From NCBI RefSeq assembly GCF_003144535.1, contig NZ_PHFJ01000001.1, positions 124,001-188,000 of the forward strand: DNA of 64,000 nucleotides, given 5' to 3'. Source of the DNA: Proteus penneri (GTDB lineage Bacteria; Pseudomonadota; Gammaproteobacteria; Enterobacterales; Enterobacteriaceae). Made by a program: the position numbers and the translations under genes. The notes below the pieces were generated by a model. It searched no databases. It saw nothing but the letters and a program-made list of their open reading frames with translations, and was not told the DNA's origin. How positions within the stretch are numbered: the first letter of the stretch is position 1; each line of letters opens with the position of its first letter. Below are positions 1 to 10,323 of this stretch, piece by piece.

Positions 1-628
1 ATGGGGTGCGTACTCAAACGGGCATTTTAACTTAATGCTAGCAGGGTTAATTGGTGCGTTATTTACGTCTCTTTATACCTTCCGTTTGATTTTCATCGTA
101 TTCCATGGTGAAACCAAAACCGAAGCACACCAAGTTAAAGGGTTTACTCATACTTTCCCATTAGCGGTATTAGCACTGTTATCAACATTTATCGGTGCGT
201 TAATCACTCAACCGTTAGGTGCTGTTTTCCCTGAAGGAAACGCATCGCACGATGGTAAGTATGTATTAGAAATTCTTTCTGGTGTGGTAGCGATTGTAGG
301 CGTTGCCATTGCAGCATGGTTATACCTGAAACAGCGTCAATGTGTTGCTAAGGTTGCCAATACTCGTACCGGTCGTTTCTTCTCAACATGGTGGTTCCAT
401 GCTTGGGGATTTGATGCTCTGTATGAAGTGCTGTTTGTCAAACCTTATAAAGGGGCGGCGTGGCTTATCCAAAATGATCCTGTTAACCAATTCTTTAATT
501 TATTCGGTTGCCTGCTTAAAGGTACCAATAAAGGATTAAGTTTCAGTGAGAATGGATTAACTCGTTGGTATGCGGCTTCTCTCGGTTTAGGTGCAGTGCT
601 GGTTATCGCTCTGCTGCTTCTGGTTTAA
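1..628 (+). CDS. nuoL: NADH-quinone oxidoreductase subunit L, C-terminal part
   Basis: This is the 3' end of nuoL. The reading frame is already open at base 2, before the first internal ATG at 35, so the gene enters from outside the window. NuoL is the largest antiporter-like membrane subunit of respiratory complex I and helps couple NADH:quinone electron transfer to proton pumping in the inner membrane. About 208 residues are present. They hold the motif TSLYTFRLIFIVFHGE, typical of the last conserved NuoL transmembrane segments, then further hydrophobic helices and a hydrophobic C-terminus (LGLGAVLVIALLLLV). The family's lateral amphipathic helix would fall in this part. nuoM follows after 19 bases in the same operon. 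Identification is firm from sequence and context. Confidence 0.97.
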   Translation, partial: WGAYSNGHFNLMLAGLIGALFTSLYTFRLIFIVFHGETKTEAHQVKGFTHTFPLAVLALLSTFIGALITQPLGAVFPEGNASHDGKYVLEILSGVVAIVGVAIAAWLYLKQRQCVAKVANTRTGRFFSTWWFHAWGFDALYEVLFVKPYKGAAWLIQNDPVNQFFNLFGCLLKGTNKGLSFSENGLTRWYAASLGLGAVLVIALLLLV

Positions 629-647
629 TTAAGGGACACATTGCGCC

Positions 648-2177
648 ATGTTATTACCCTGGCTAATACTTATTCCCTTCATCGGTGGCCTGCTAAGTTG
701 GCAGGCTGAACGAATCGGCTCGCAAGTTCCTCGCTGGGTTGCGTTGCTGACGATGGGATTAACACTCGTTATTTCTGTGCAACTTTGGTTGCAAGGCGAT
801 TATCAACTACTCAGTGCTGATGGAGCGCCACGCTGGACAGAGTATTACTTTGTGCCGTGGATCCCTTCGTTAGGGATCAATATCCAGTTTGCACTTGATG
901 GTATGTCATTGCTGATGGCTGTTTTGACCGCAGTTTTAGGTATTTTAGCGGTGCTCTCTTCGTGGAGTGAAAACCAACCATCACAAGGTGCTTTCCATTT
1001 TAACCTGCTGTGGATCTTAGCAGGTGTAATGGGGGTATTTTTAGCAACGGACTTGTTCTTATTCTTCTTCTTTTGGGAAATGATGTTGATCCCAATGTAT
1101 TTCCTGATTTCTTTATGGGGACACAAAGGAAGTAGTGATAAAGCACACGTCAGTGCAGCAACGAAATTCTTTATCTATACACAGGCAAGTGGCCTGTTAA
1201 TGTTGCTGGCCATTATCGGTTTAGCGGTTGCTTTCTACCGTGAAACAGGTATTTGGACGTTTAGCTATGATACCTTATTACAAGCACACACCGTATTAGG
1301 TACTGAGCTACAATTTATCCTGATGCTAGGTTTCTTCGCTGCATTTGCGGTGAAAATGCCAATCGTTCCTGTTCATGGCTGGTTAGCCGATGCGCATGCA
1401 GAAGCACCAACCGCGGGTTCTGTTGACTTATCCGGTATTTTGTTAAAAACAGCAGCTTACGGTTTATTGCGTTTTAACTTACCACTGTTCCCAGAAGCGT
1501 CAGCGTTATTGGCACCTGTGGCGATGTGGTTAGGTTTAATTACCGTATTTTATGCAGCATTACTGGCATTTCGTCAGACAGATATCAAACGTCTTGCGGC
1601 TTACAGTAGTATTTCTCACATGGGCTTTATCGTAATTGCGATTTATGCTGGCTCTGTATTGGCTTATCAAGGTGCGATTATTCAAATGATCACCAATGGT
1701 TTGTCAGCAGCAGGTCTGTTTATCATGTGTGGCATGCTGTATGAGCGTTTAGGTACGCGTGATATGAATCAAATGGGCGGATTGTGGAAAAGCATCCGTT
1801 TCTTACCTGCGTTTTCACTGTTCTTTGCGGTTGCCTCTTTAGGTATGCCAGGAACAGGTAACTTCGTCGGTGAGTTTATGATCCTATTTGGTACTTATGG
1901 CAACTTTAAGCTGATCACGATTATTTCGGTCTTTGGTTTAGTCTTTGCATCTGTTTATGCACTATGGATGATGCAACAGGCTTACTACGGTTCACCGAAA
2001 ACAGCTGAAAGAACCTATAAAGGGTTGGATCTGAGAGAATTCTTTATCCTGATCACCTTGGTCGTTTTACTGGTTATTCTGGGCTTCTTCCCACAACCTG
2101 TATTAGACACCTCGGCATCAGCGATGGAAAATCTCCAGACTTGGTATTCCGCTTCTATTTCAACAGTAAGGCCGTAA
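648..2177 (+). CDS. nuoM: NADH-quinone oxidoreductase subunit M
   Basis: NuoM is the second antiporter-like proton-pumping subunit of complex I in the inner membrane. The product is 509 aa, the usual enterobacterial length, and almost wholly hydrophobic with about 14 predicted transmembrane helices. Recognisable family blocks are FFFFWEMMLIPMYFLISLWG (a conserved Glu in the membrane), KMPIVPVHGWLADAHAEAPT and KRLAAYSSISHMGF (conserved Lys and His in the channel). The gene sits 19 bases after nuoL and 6 bases before nuoN, so it is cotranscribed. No oddities. Confidence 0.98.
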   Translation: MLLPWLILIPFIGGLLSWQAERIGSQVPRWVALLTMGLTLVISVQLWLQGDYQLLSADGAPRWTEYYFVPWIPSLGINIQFALDGMSLLMAVLTAVLGILAVLSSWSENQPSQGAFHFNLLWILAGVMGVFLATDLFLFFFFWEMMLIPMYFLISLWGHKGSSDKAHVSAATKFFIYTQASGLLMLLAIIGLAVAFYRETGIWTFSYDTLLQAHTVLGTELQFILMLGFFAAFAVKMPIVPVHGWLADAHAEAPTAGSVDLSGILLKTAAYGLLRFNLPLFPEASALLAPVAMWLGLITVFYAALLAFRQTDIKRLAAYSSISHMGFIVIAIYAGSVLAYQGAIIQMITNGLSAAGLFIMCGMLYERLGTRDMNQMGGLWKSIRFLPAFSLFFAVASLGMPGTGNFVGEFMILFGTYGNFKLITIISVFGLVFASVYALWMMQQAYYGSPKTAERTYKGLDLREFFILITLVVLLVILGFFPQPVLDTSASAMENLQTWYSASISTVRP

Positions 2178-2183
2178 TTCGCC

Positions 2184-3653
2184 ATGACAATAACTCCTGA
2201 ACAATTGATCGCAATGCTACCGCTATTAATCGTCGGATTGACGGTGGTGGTTGTGATGCTGTCCATTGCGTGGCGACGCGATCATTTCACTATTGCCACT
2301 TTGACAGCAACAGGTTTCATCATTGCGCTGGGATCACTCTATTACGTTAATGCATTAGGTGTAGTGGACGTTACCACGCTTTACCATGTTGATGGATACT
2401 CTAGTTTCTTTACTGCACTAGTTATTCTTTCGGGTATTGGTACTATCGCTTTTGCTTATCCTTGGTTAGAAGGCTATCAAGATAACAAAGAAGAGTTTTA
2501 CATGCTGATTGCGATTGCGGTGATTGGAGGGATTTTACTCTCTTCAGCCCACCACTTCGCATCGATGTTTATTGGTATTGAATTACTGACATTACCGCTG
2601 TTTGGTCTTATCGGTTATGCATTCCAACAACGTCCATCACTGGAAGCGGGTATTAAATATATGCTGCTTTCGGCAGCAGCATCTTCTTTCTTACTGTTTG
2701 GTATGGCACTGCTCTATGCAGAAGCAGGGGATCTCTCCTTTACTGCGATGGGACAAAGTTTAAGTGATAGCAATATCCATAAACCATTAGTACTTGCAGG
2801 TTTAGGGATGATGTTGGTGGGAATTGGATTTAAATTATCTTTATTCCCATTCCAACTGTGGACACCTGATGTTTACCAAGGTGCGCCAGCACCAACGGGG
2901 GCATTCTTAGCCACTGCAAGTAAGATTGGTATTTTTGCAGTTGTGATGCGTTTATTCCTTGAAGCACCCGCTGCGGATAGTGAAACCTTACGAATGATCT
3001 TAGGTTTCATGGCAATTGCCTCTATCTTGTTTGGTAACATTATGGCGTTAACGCAAAAGAGCGTGAAGCGTTTACTGGGTTACTCTTCAGTATCGCACCT
3101 TGGTTATCTGCTAGTGGCATTAATTGTATTGCAATACAGTCCTGTGCTGGCGCAAGAAACGGCTGAAATTTATTTAGCTGGTTACTTGTTTGCAAGCTTA
3201 GGGGCGTTTGGTGCTATTGCAGTAGCTTCAAGTCCTTATCGCGAAAGCGAAATGGATTCACTAGAAGATTACCGTGGATTATTCTGGCGCCGTCCTGTCG
3301 TTGCTGTGGTGATGTCACTCATGATGTTATCGCTGGCAGGTGTACCAATTACATTAGGTTTTATTGGTAAACTTTATGTCATTATTGCAGGTATTAACTC
3401 AAGCTTATGGTGGCTAACAGGTATGGTCGTGTTAGGTAGTGCGATAGGTTTATTCTACTACCTACGTGCAGCCGCGATTGTCTTCTTACGTAAACCAGAC
3501 AATGACAATACACCGGTGGTTGCAACCACATCACAAAATATGGCGACATTTGTTGCATTAATCTGCGTTATTGTTGTGATTGCTTTAGGTGTATGGCCAC
3601 AACCATTAATTGAACTAACGAATTTCGCGATTATTGCACCAGTAGCAAATTAA
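2184..3653 (+). CDS. nuoN: NADH-quinone oxidoreductase subunit N
   Basis: NuoN is the third antiporter-like subunit of complex I and the last gene of the nuo operon. The product is 489 aa, close to the 485 aa of E. coli. It is polytopic, with the family blocks [20 protein letters not shown] and [19 protein letters not shown] carrying the conserved channel lysine and histidine. The ATG at 2184 gives a normal hydrophobic N-terminus ([19 protein letters not shown]). A factor-independent terminator follows 30 bases after the stop, which closes the operon and separates it from the convergent toxin genes. Confidence 0.98.
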   Translation: MTITPEQLIAMLPLLIVGLTVVVVMLSIAWRRDHFTIATLTATGFIIALGSLYYVNALGVVDVTTLYHVDGYSSFFTALVILSGIGTIAFAYPWLEGYQDNKEEFYMLIAIAVIGGILLSSAHHFASMFIGIELLTLPLFGLIGYAFQQRPSLEAGIKYMLLSAAASSFLLFGMALLYAEAGDLSFTAMGQSLSDSNIHKPLVLAGLGMMLVGIGFKLSLFPFQLWTPDVYQGAPAPTGAFLATASKIGIFAVVMRLFLEAPAADSETLRMILGFMAIASILFGNIMALTQKSVKRLLGYSSVSHLGYLLVALIVLQYSPVLAQETAEIYLAGYLFASLGAFGAIAVASSPYRESEMDSLEDYRGLFWRRPVVAVVMSLMMLSLAGVPITLGFIGKLYVIIAGINSSLWWLTGMVVLGSAIGLFYYLRAAAIVFLRKPDNDNTPVVATTSQNMATFVALICVIVVIALGVWPQPLIELTNFAIIAPVAN

Positions 3654-3682
3654 TCGTAATAGTTAGATATTCAAACTAAGAG

Positions 3683-3710
3683 CGGCTCTTTTATAGAGCC
3701 GTTTTTTTTT
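3683..3710 (+). terminator. Rho-independent terminator of the nuo operon
   Basis: A 7-bp GC-rich stem (CGGCTCT at 3683-3689 pairing with AGAGCCG at 3695-3701) with a 5-base loop is followed by nine T. It lies just after nuoN and before the convergent xaxB. Confidence 0.92.
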
Positions 3711-3728
3711 CGTTATTATTAATGTTTT

Positions 3729-4757
3729 TTATTTTTCAACTTCTTCATAATATAAAGAAAAACTATCTAAGAATGAAAATATAGGAATAATAATATCTTT
3801 ATTTAATAAATTATTATTTTTTAGTGTGTGTATTTGCAAAATAATTTCTTTCCAATATTCAGATAAAAACTCTAACTGTTTAATCAAGATATGAAGAAAA
3901 TAATCAATATCAACGAGTTTGTAATGATGTTTTAAATTTAAAAGTGTATTTTTCTGTTCTTTTTTTAACTGATGAATTTTTTTTATTTGTGCCAAATAAA
4001 GTGTAGTAAGCTGATGTCGAGTTTCGACTATTTTGGTATAAGAAAAGCCATAATCTAATGTAGAAAACAAATTGTTTAATATTTTTACTAGGGAAGATAA
4101 AATATTTTTTTCTTGCTTTTCAATATTGAGATTATTAATTTCTGATAGTTGAGGTATCGAATTTTTAAAAAGGTCGAAAAAATTTTTTTTATGTAAAATA
4201 TCTTCGCTATCACGTATAATATCAAGTTCTTTTTTAGTTTCCTCTGATTGATGTTCTAAATTGATAATTTCACTTGTAAGTTTTTTTATATTATTTTCTT
4301 TGTCATGAATGAAAGGGGTTATTTTAGTTGTGATAAATTTGTTTTTTAATTCATTAATTTCAAATAAAAGATACTGGTTGTGTTGATTAATAGAATTTAT
4401 TGTTTCATCTATTTCATCAAAAAATATTTTTAATATTTCATTTTTTTCTTCTTTTAATTTATTCTTTAATTCATTGTTAATTTTTCCGGCCTGTATTTCT
4501 CTATCAATTTCGTTAACCGTTTCTAAGATATCATTAAATAAAATTTGTCTTAGTCTATTTTTTATATTGAGAGAAAAGTAAATAATATTTTCAATGCTCT
4601 TATTGTTTCTTTCTAAAAGCTGTGTTGTTTCTTCTTCTAGTGTACTATCCATATAGCCTTTACTACTACTTAAATAAAAAATATTTCTGTATGCATGAAA
4701 TAATTTACTATGTTCAAAGAGGTGATTTAATTTAATGGGATTTTCATGATTGTTCAT
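3729..4757 (-). CDS. xaxB: Binary alpha-pore-forming toxin subunit B (XaxB/YaxB family)
   Basis: 342 aa, matching the roughly 340 aa of XaxB, the second component of alpha-xenorhabdolysin from Xenorhabdus (YaxB in Yersinia). In that family XaxA and XaxB join into a two-component alpha-helical pore, and XaxB contributes the main membrane-spanning helices. The protein is almost entirely helical and charged, with long coiled-coil stretches (about residues 85-175 and 250-285), no signal peptide and no cysteine cluster, as expected for this family. It follows xaxA by 15 bases on the same strand and is cotranscribed. The coding sequence is extremely AT-rich with runs of T, unlike the nuo and men genes on either side, which suggests acquisition by transfer. 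I assign it by length, helical build, partner and gene order; residue identity to XaxB was not computed. Confidence 0.8.
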   Translation of the reverse strand: MNNHENPIKLNHLFEHSKLFHAYRNIFYLSSSKGYMDSTLEEETTQLLERNNKSIENIIYFSLNIKNRLRQILFNDILETVNEIDREIQAGKINNELKNKLKEEKNEILKIFFDEIDETINSINQHNQYLLFEINELKNKFITTKITPFIHDKENNIKKLTSEIINLEHQSEETKKELDIIRDSEDILHKKNFFDLFKNSIPQLSEINNLNIEKQEKNILSSLVKILNNLFSTLDYGFSYTKIVETRHQLTTLYLAQIKKIHQLKKEQKNTLLNLKHHYKLVDIDYFLHILIKQLEFLSEYWKEIILQIHTLKNNNLLNKDIIIPIFSFLDSFSLYYEEVEK

Positions 4758-4772
4758 AACAATATCCTTTTG

Positions 4773-5987
4773 TTAGCTATTTGATGAATAAAACGTAGAA
4801 AGCGCATTATCAAAAGAGAGCAAGATCTCCTTTGAGTAACCAATAACCATGTACCAAGGTGTGATGATTTTCTCAAGATAAATACTAAATTTTATCAACT
4901 CTAACGCATTGTTAATTTTATTAAAGTTAGTTATTGAAGCTTCTATCTCTGTTAATATCGCCTGCCATACATACTCAATATGCTCTAAAGCCATATTTGT
5001 ATCTTCAATAAATTGTTCGATTTCTGATAATTCAATATAAAGTGTATTTAAATGCAAAGACAAACCAGCGTAGACATCGATCTTTATATTGATTGTTTTT
5101 ACTTTTTCAATGAGCTCATTTTTCTTTTTACGAATGACTTCGGCTTTTGCACCAAATATTCCTCCTGTAATAATGACACCAATAATACCTACGGCGAGTC
5201 CCGTAAAAGCAAGGCCAACATAGTGTTTATATTCATCTTTTAATTGTGAAATTTCCTCAATCAATAAATCTCGTTCTTCTATAAGAGAATTGTTATTCTC
5301 AGTATAAAACTCATTAATAAATCGTTTTTTATTCAGAATTTCATGATAGATAGAAGGGTGAGCGACATTTTGACTGTCTTTTCCACCTATTATTTTACTT
5401 CTAAATGTCGATAAGCTATCTTTTATTTTAATGGTTTTATTTCGTTCATTCTCAATATCTTCTTTCATACTTTCTAAAATATGAATAAGTTGTGTTGCGA
5501 CTTCTTTATCTTGAGATTTATATTGGATACTTTTTAACTCTTGTTCAGAAAGATCTTCTATAACAGAGGATATTTTTGTTAATAAAGGCATTTGATTGAT
5601 AAATGCAATGATATTTTCACCTGTAGAAGTGATTTCTCTACCCATTATTTCTAAATCAATTGCTTGTTGCTTAATACTATATTCTATTTTATTCCAATCA
5701 AAAGCGTGTTCTCGTATTTTGATAAAAAGAGAGAGAATATTATCAGGTGAGAGTTGTGATTCATCTATTTCACTATAATGAATGAATTTGATGACATCAT
5801 CTATTTTGTAAGAAAGCGAAAGTGCTTTATTAATATAAGACTTTATTTTTATTAAATCATGAGAAGTAACAATACCAGGTAGTCGTCCATCTTCAATATC
5901 TACACCTAATATTAACCCCAAAGCAACCTTAGGAATATCGGACGTCTCAATGATCTTATCGATGTGTTCAAAGGCGGTTGTATCCAT
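4773..5987 (-). CDS. xaxA: Binary alpha-pore-forming toxin subunit A (XaxA/YaxA family)
   Basis: 404 aa, the length expected for XaxA, which partners XaxB in a haemolytic and cytotoxic binary pore. In the family the A subunit binds and stabilises the B subunit at the membrane. Long helical and coiled-coil regions flank one strongly hydrophobic stretch at about residues 256-280 (YVGLAFTGLAVGIIGVIITG). This sits between two charged helices as in the tongue region of ClyA-type alpha toxins. There is no N-terminal signal peptide. It is first in a two-gene unit with xaxB, reading away from menF, with about 190 bases of AT-rich promoter region upstream. Base composition is clearly lower in GC than neighbouring housekeeping genes. 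An alternative would be another ClyA-like toxin, but the adjacent B subunit makes XaxAB the best reading. Confidence 0.85.
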   Translation of the reverse strand: MDTTAFEHIDKIIETSDIPKVALGLILGVDIEDGRLPGIVTSHDLIKIKSYINKALSLSYKIDDVIKFIHYSEIDESQLSPDNILSLFIKIREHAFDWNKIEYSIKQQAIDLEIMGREITSTGENIIAFINQMPLLTKISSVIEDLSEQELKSIQYKSQDKEVATQLIHILESMKEDIENERNKTIKIKDSLSTFRSKIIGGKDSQNVAHPSIYHEILNKKRFINEFYTENNNSLIEERDLLIEEISQLKDEYKHYVGLAFTGLAVGIIGVIITGGIFGAKAEVIRKKKNELIEKVKTINIKIDVYAGLSLHLNTLYIELSEIEQFIEDTNMALEHIEYVWQAILTEIEASITNFNKINNALELIKFSIYLEKIITPWYMVIGYSKEILLSFDNALSTFYSSNS

Positions 5988-6198
5988 ATAACCTCACTTA
6001 TGTATAAAAATTTTTATCTTTACCACTTTATCTAATGACGATTTGTTGGTTATTTCAGAAGTGCGAGTTAATGCTTCTACTTTGTAACATAAAAAATACA
6101 AAACTTTGATAAATGACAAAGGTTATAATTAATCAGCCCTTTGATAATTTGTATAGAGACGTATAATCACCTTTTTAATTTTGTTGTGGGTATTGGTA

Positions 6199-7530
6199 GT
6201 GGAAAAGATTAATCCTGTGTTTTCGACACTGTACGAAAAAGTTAAAAATATAAATCTGACAGCACAAGGTAATCTTTTACATTTGAAAGTCACCTTGCCA
6301 TCAGAGGTCTCATTTTCATTGCTCTCATGGCTTGCGGCTCAGGTATATTATCCACAATTTTACTGGCAGCACCGCGATGAGAGTGAAGAAGTGGCAGCAT
6401 GTGGGCAATTATGTTGCTTCAATCATATTGAAGATGCTCGCCAATTTTTAGCAACTCATCAGTCTGATATAAATATTGATGATGTGCGTATTTGGGGCTT
6501 AAATGCGTGGGATACCATTATTCCTGGTCGCATTGACAAAATAAAAGGCGATGATGCTTACCTTTTTTTACCTCGCATTGAGATCAGACGCCACCAGCAA
6601 CAACTTTCTGTTCATCTAAATATGTTGGATGAAGATGATAAGCAAAATACATTAGATTTTCTGCAAACATTAAACCAAGCCGAAGAGATTGAACCGCTTT
6701 CTGTTTCTGTCACTCATGTTAATCACTCTTTAACGCAAGAGCAGTGGACTCACTATCTCAATATTGCCTTAGATGAGATTAACCAAGGTTTATTTGAAAA
6801 AGTTGTCCCTGCTAGAGCAACTTGTTTAACATTGGATAACCCGCTTAAAGCGATCCAGTTTATGAAAGCCAGTCGTGATGTTAATCATCATTGTTATCAC
6901 TATATGCTGGCGTTTTCATCTTCAGATGCATTTATGGGGTCAACACCAGAAAGATTATATAAACGTGATGAGTTGATGCTTTACACTGAGGCGTTGGCGG
7001 GGACTGTGGCGAGTTCTGACAACGAACAGCAAGCCACTCAATTTGCAGATTGGCTGATGAATGATAAAAAGAATCAGCATGAAAATCTCGTTGTGGTCGA
7101 TGATATTTGTCAGCGATTACAAGGCGGTGTAGAAGGTATCGATGTTTCACCCGCAGATGTTATCCGATTGCGTAAAGTGCAGCATCTTCGTCGCTATATA
7201 CATGGTAAGTTAATTTACTCTGATGATATCGATTGCTTAAAACGATTGCAGCCAACGGCTGCTGTATGTGGATTACCAAGAAGTGTCGCACGTGCTTTTA
7301 TTCGTCAACATGAACCTTTTGAGCGTCGTTGGTATGCAGGTTCTGCGGGGTATTTATCGCTTCCTCATGCCGAATTTGCAGTAAGTTTGCGTTGTGGTGA
7401 ATTGCATGATGATGCTTTAACTTTATACGCTGGTGCAGGTGTTGTTGCAGGATCTGATCCTCAGCAAGAGTGGACTGAAATAGAAAATAAAGCAGCAGGT
7501 CTACGAACATTGTTGGAAAAAGAGAGTTAA
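6199..7530 (+). CDS. menF: Isochorismate synthase MenF
   Basis: MenF converts chorismate to isochorismate, the committed step of menaquinone synthesis, in the cytoplasm. The chorismate-binding domain fills the C-terminal half. It has MGSTPERLYKRDELMLYTEA, an ALAGT motif, HENLVVVDDI, PTAAVCGLPRSVA and FERRWYAGSAGYLSLP, all conserved in isochorismate and anthranilate synthase-type enzymes. The frame is open from a TTG at 6181, but the GTG at 6199 (MEKINPVFST) has a better upstream GGG and a more natural N-terminus, giving 443 aa; the start is uncertain. menD lies 344 bases downstream on the same strand, a wider gap than I expect for a fully fused men operon. Confidence 0.94.
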   Translation: MEKINPVFSTLYEKVKNINLTAQGNLLHLKVTLPSEVSFSLLSWLAAQVYYPQFYWQHRDESEEVAACGQLCCFNHIEDARQFLATHQSDINIDDVRIWGLNAWDTIIPGRIDKIKGDDAYLFLPRIEIRRHQQQLSVHLNMLDEDDKQNTLDFLQTLNQAEEIEPLSVSVTHVNHSLTQEQWTHYLNIALDEINQGLFEKVVPARATCLTLDNPLKAIQFMKASRDVNHHCYHYMLAFSSSDAFMGSTPERLYKRDELMLYTEALAGTVASSDNEQQATQFADWLMNDKKNQHENLVVVDDICQRLQGGVEGIDVSPADVIRLRKVQHLRRYIHGKLIYSDDIDCLKRLQPTAAVCGLPRSVARAFIRQHEPFERRWYAGSAGYLSLPHAEFAVSLRCGELHDDALTLYAGAGVVAGSDPQQEWTEIENKAAGLRTLLEKES

Positions 7531-7874
7531 TTCTTACAGATAATCTCAGTTTAAATAATATTAGTGTAATCATCAAAATTTGATGAGTAGTTTTTTATGT
7601 CAGTTATTTAGTACTACTCTTTAAATAACCAGTGCTAATTGTTAATTAATTGATGCTATCCTTTAGAACACTAACGCTATTTATTCCTATTCTTAACGAT
7701 AAAAAAGAGCTCATTGAAAATAGAGTGGATAATTAGCCTAAATAATGCACTTTTTGAGTGTTTTTTTAACGATTTATTTAACGAAAACTTCTGTTCATTG
7801 AACTAGGCTAAGGAAAAGTATTTAGTAACAGATATTATAATAGCAATTGCAGGTTTTCGTTGTTGGGATGATCA
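7531..7874. other. menF-menD intergenic region
   Basis: 344 bases without a convincing ORF. The region is AT-rich. It contains a short palindrome at 7571-7585 (CATCAAA, one base, TTTGATG) followed by a T-run, which could be a weak terminator or an operator, and a weak hairpin near 7748-7760 followed by seven T. menD therefore probably has its own promoter here. I see no stronger site. Confidence 0.4.
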
Positions 7875-9569
7875 ATGTCTAATAGTTCGTTTAATCGCCA
7901 ATGGGCTAAAGTTATACTCGAAACTTTGACTCGTCATGGCTTGCGCCATATCTGTATTGCCCCCGGATCTCGTTCGACCCCTTTAACACTAGCGGCGGCT
8001 GCCAATCAAAAATTAGTTTGCCATACACATTTTGATGAACGTGGGCTTGGTCATTTAGCCTTGGGGTTGGCAAAAGCAACCAAAGAACCCGTTGCGGTGA
8101 TTGTAACTTCGGGGACAGCCGTTGCGAATTTATACCCAGCCTTGATTGAAGCGGGATTAACCGGTGAACGTGTTATCTTTTTAACCGCAGATAGGCCGCC
8201 TGAATTAATTGATTGTGGTGCAAACCAAGCGATTCGACAGCAAGGTATTTTTGCAACGCATCCTTCACAAACCCTCTCTTTACCAAGACCAACAGCAGAT
8301 ATTTCCGCGAGTTGGTTAGTTTCTACCCTTGATAATGCCATGAATACGTTGGTACATGGTGCATTACACGTTAATTGTCCTTTTGCAGAACCTTTATATG
8401 GTGATGATGTTGAAACATCGACACCATGGACTGATGTTTTAGGAGATTGGTGGCAAAGTGATAAACCGTGGCTACAAGAAACTCGTTTTAACGCAGTTTC
8501 AACACATCCGCAATGGAATGAGTTACGCCAGAAAAAAGGTGTTGTGATCGCAGGGCGTATTAGCCCAGAAGAAGGTGTTGCAGTCGCAAAATGGGCATCA
8601 CAATTAGGTTGGCCTTTATTAGGTGATGTATTATCCCAAACAGGGCAACCACTACCTTGTGCCGATTTATGGTTGAATAACCCTCAAATAACATCAGAAT
8701 TAAATCAAGCTGAAATCGTTATTCAATTTGGTTCAAGCTTAACAGGTAAACGTTTATTGCAATGGCAAGTGGGATGTTCTCCTAACGCTTATTGGATTGT
8801 TGACCCTATTCCGGGACGCTTAGATCCCGGTCATCATCGAGGTGAGAAATTTACATTATCACCTATGCAGTGGTTAATGGCACATCCTGCGGTTGATAAT
8901 TCACCGTGGACTGATGCATTAGCTCATATAGCCAAACAAACCTATCAAAAAGTCAGTGAAATAACCGATTATTTTGGTGAAGCACTGGTTGCTCACCAAT
9001 TAGATAAATTACTTCCTAATGATGGGCAATTATTTGTTGGCAATAGTCTGATAGTACGATTAATCGATGCATTTGCTCAGTTACCACAAGGGTATCCTGT
9101 GATGAGCAATCGAGGAGCAAGTGGTATTGATGGCTTAATTTCAACATCTGCAGGTGTTCACCGTGCGACAGAAAAGCCAACATTAACAATTTTGGGTGAT
9201 TTATCGGCACTGTATGACCTAAATAGTTTAGCGTTACATCAACAAGTTTATGCACCTAATGTTATTATCGTAGTGAATAATAACGGTGGGCAAATATTTT
9301 CTATGTTACCCACGCCAGAGACAGAGCGAGAACGCTTTTACTGTATGCCTCATTCACTAAATTTCAAACACGCGGCCGCAATGTTTGGTTTGCATTATGT
9401 ATCACCAACAAGTTGGGATGCACTGTTAACGACTGTTCAGGAATGCTGGACAGGGGCGCCAATAACGACATTAATTGAATTAATTGTTGATGATACTGAT
9501 GGCGCAAAAACATTAAATCAGTTGGTAAAACAGGTAACATCTCATGACTTTAGCATGTCAGCGATATAA
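7875..9569 (+). CDS. menD: 2-succinyl-5-enolpyruvyl-6-hydroxy-3-cyclohexene-1-carboxylate synthase MenD
   Basis: MenD is a thiamine-diphosphate enzyme that adds succinic semialdehyde, from 2-oxoglutarate decarboxylation, to isochorismate. The product is 564 aa, full length for the family. Seen in order: the N-terminal pyrimidine-binding domain with [18 protein letters not shown] (the conserved cofactor Glu) and [17 protein letters not shown], a central domain, and a C-terminal diphosphate-binding domain with [16 protein letters not shown] ending in [10 protein letters not shown], the classical GD...NN signature. The 3' end overlaps the start of menH by 26 bases, so the two are translationally coupled. 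Confidence 0.97.
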   Translation: MSNSSFNRQWAKVILETLTRHGLRHICIAPGSRSTPLTLAAAANQKLVCHTHFDERGLGHLALGLAKATKEPVAVIVTSGTAVANLYPALIEAGLTGERVIFLTADRPPELIDCGANQAIRQQGIFATHPSQTLSLPRPTADISASWLVSTLDNAMNTLVHGALHVNCPFAEPLYGDDVETSTPWTDVLGDWWQSDKPWLQETRFNAVSTHPQWNELRQKKGVVIAGRISPEEGVAVAKWASQLGWPLLGDVLSQTGQPLPCADLWLNNPQITSELNQAEIVIQFGSSLTGKRLLQWQVGCSPNAYWIVDPIPGRLDPGHHRGEKFTLSPMQWLMAHPAVDNSPWTDALAHIAKQTYQKVSEITDYFGEALVAHQLDKLLPNDGQLFVGNSLIVRLIDAFAQLPQGYPVMSNRGASGIDGLISTSAGVHRATEKPTLTILGDLSALYDLNSLALHQQVYAPNVIIVVNNNGGQIFSMLPTPETERERFYCMPHSLNFKHAAAMFGLHYVSPTSWDALLTTVQECWTGAPITTLIELIVDDTDGAKTLNQLVKQVTSHDFSMSAI

Positions 9570-10311
9570 TACCCATAATGAAGGGCCTTGGTTAGTTTGG
9601 TTGCATGGGCTATTAGGTGAAGGTTGTGAATGGGAGCCTGTCATTCAGGCTTGCCATGAATATCCATCACTTGTGATTGATTTGCCTCGTCATGGAGGTT
9701 CTGCATCTATCAGCGCGAAAGATTTTGTTGAAGTGAGTACATTGCTAACAGACACTCTAAAAGAGCAAGGTATTGATCACTATTGGTTAATTGGTTACTC
9801 GTTAGGTGGCCGGATCTCGATGTATCATGCATGTTTTGGTGATACTACAGGATTAATGGGATTGATTGTAGAAGGTGGCAACCCAGGTTTAAATGATGCA
9901 ATAGAAAGACAAAGTCGCATTGCACATGATAAACGTTGGGCTGAGTGTTTTCGTAATGAACCTATTAGTGATGTATTAACACAATGGTATCAACAACCCG
10001 TATTTGCTGATTTAAGTGATGAAAAACGTCAATTACTGATTGAGAAGCGTCGCCATAATAGCGGGGCGTGCATTGCTGAAAGCCTTGAGACACTTTCTTT
10101 GGGCTATCAACCGTGGTTGGTGACTAAATTACAGCAACTCACATTGCCGTTTATTTGGCTTTGTGGTGAAAAAGATAATAAATTTCAATCTATTGCGCAG
10201 CGGTATTCGCTGCCATTAACGACTATCCCGCATGCTGGCCATAATGCGCATCAGGCACAGCCAGCGGCTTATGCTGCGGTGATAAATCATGTTTTATCCC
10301 TCTTTGGTTAA
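9544..10311 (+). CDS. menH: 2-succinyl-6-hydroxy-2,4-cyclohexadiene-1-carboxylate synthase MenH
   Basis: MenH is an alpha/beta hydrolase-fold lyase that removes pyruvate from the MenD product. 255 aa, typical length. Visible fold markers are [13 protein letters not shown] (oxyanion region), the nucleophile elbow [15 protein letters not shown] with its Ser, and the catalytic His in [13 protein letters not shown] near the C-terminus. The start inside the 3' end of menD gives the expected N-terminus (MTLACQRYN). menB follows after 12 bases. Confidence 0.96.
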   Translation: MTLACQRYNTHNEGPWLVWLHGLLGEGCEWEPVIQACHEYPSLVIDLPRHGGSASISAKDFVEVSTLLTDTLKEQGIDHYWLIGYSLGGRISMYHACFGDTTGLMGLIVEGGNPGLNDAIERQSRIAHDKRWAECFRNEPISDVLTQWYQQPVFADLSDEKRQLLIEKRRHNSGACIAESLETLSLGYQPWLVTKLQQLTLPFIWLCGEKDNKFQSIAQRYSLPLTTIPHAGHNAHQAQPAAYAAVINHVLSLFG

Positions 10312-10323
10312 AGGAACCTAATT

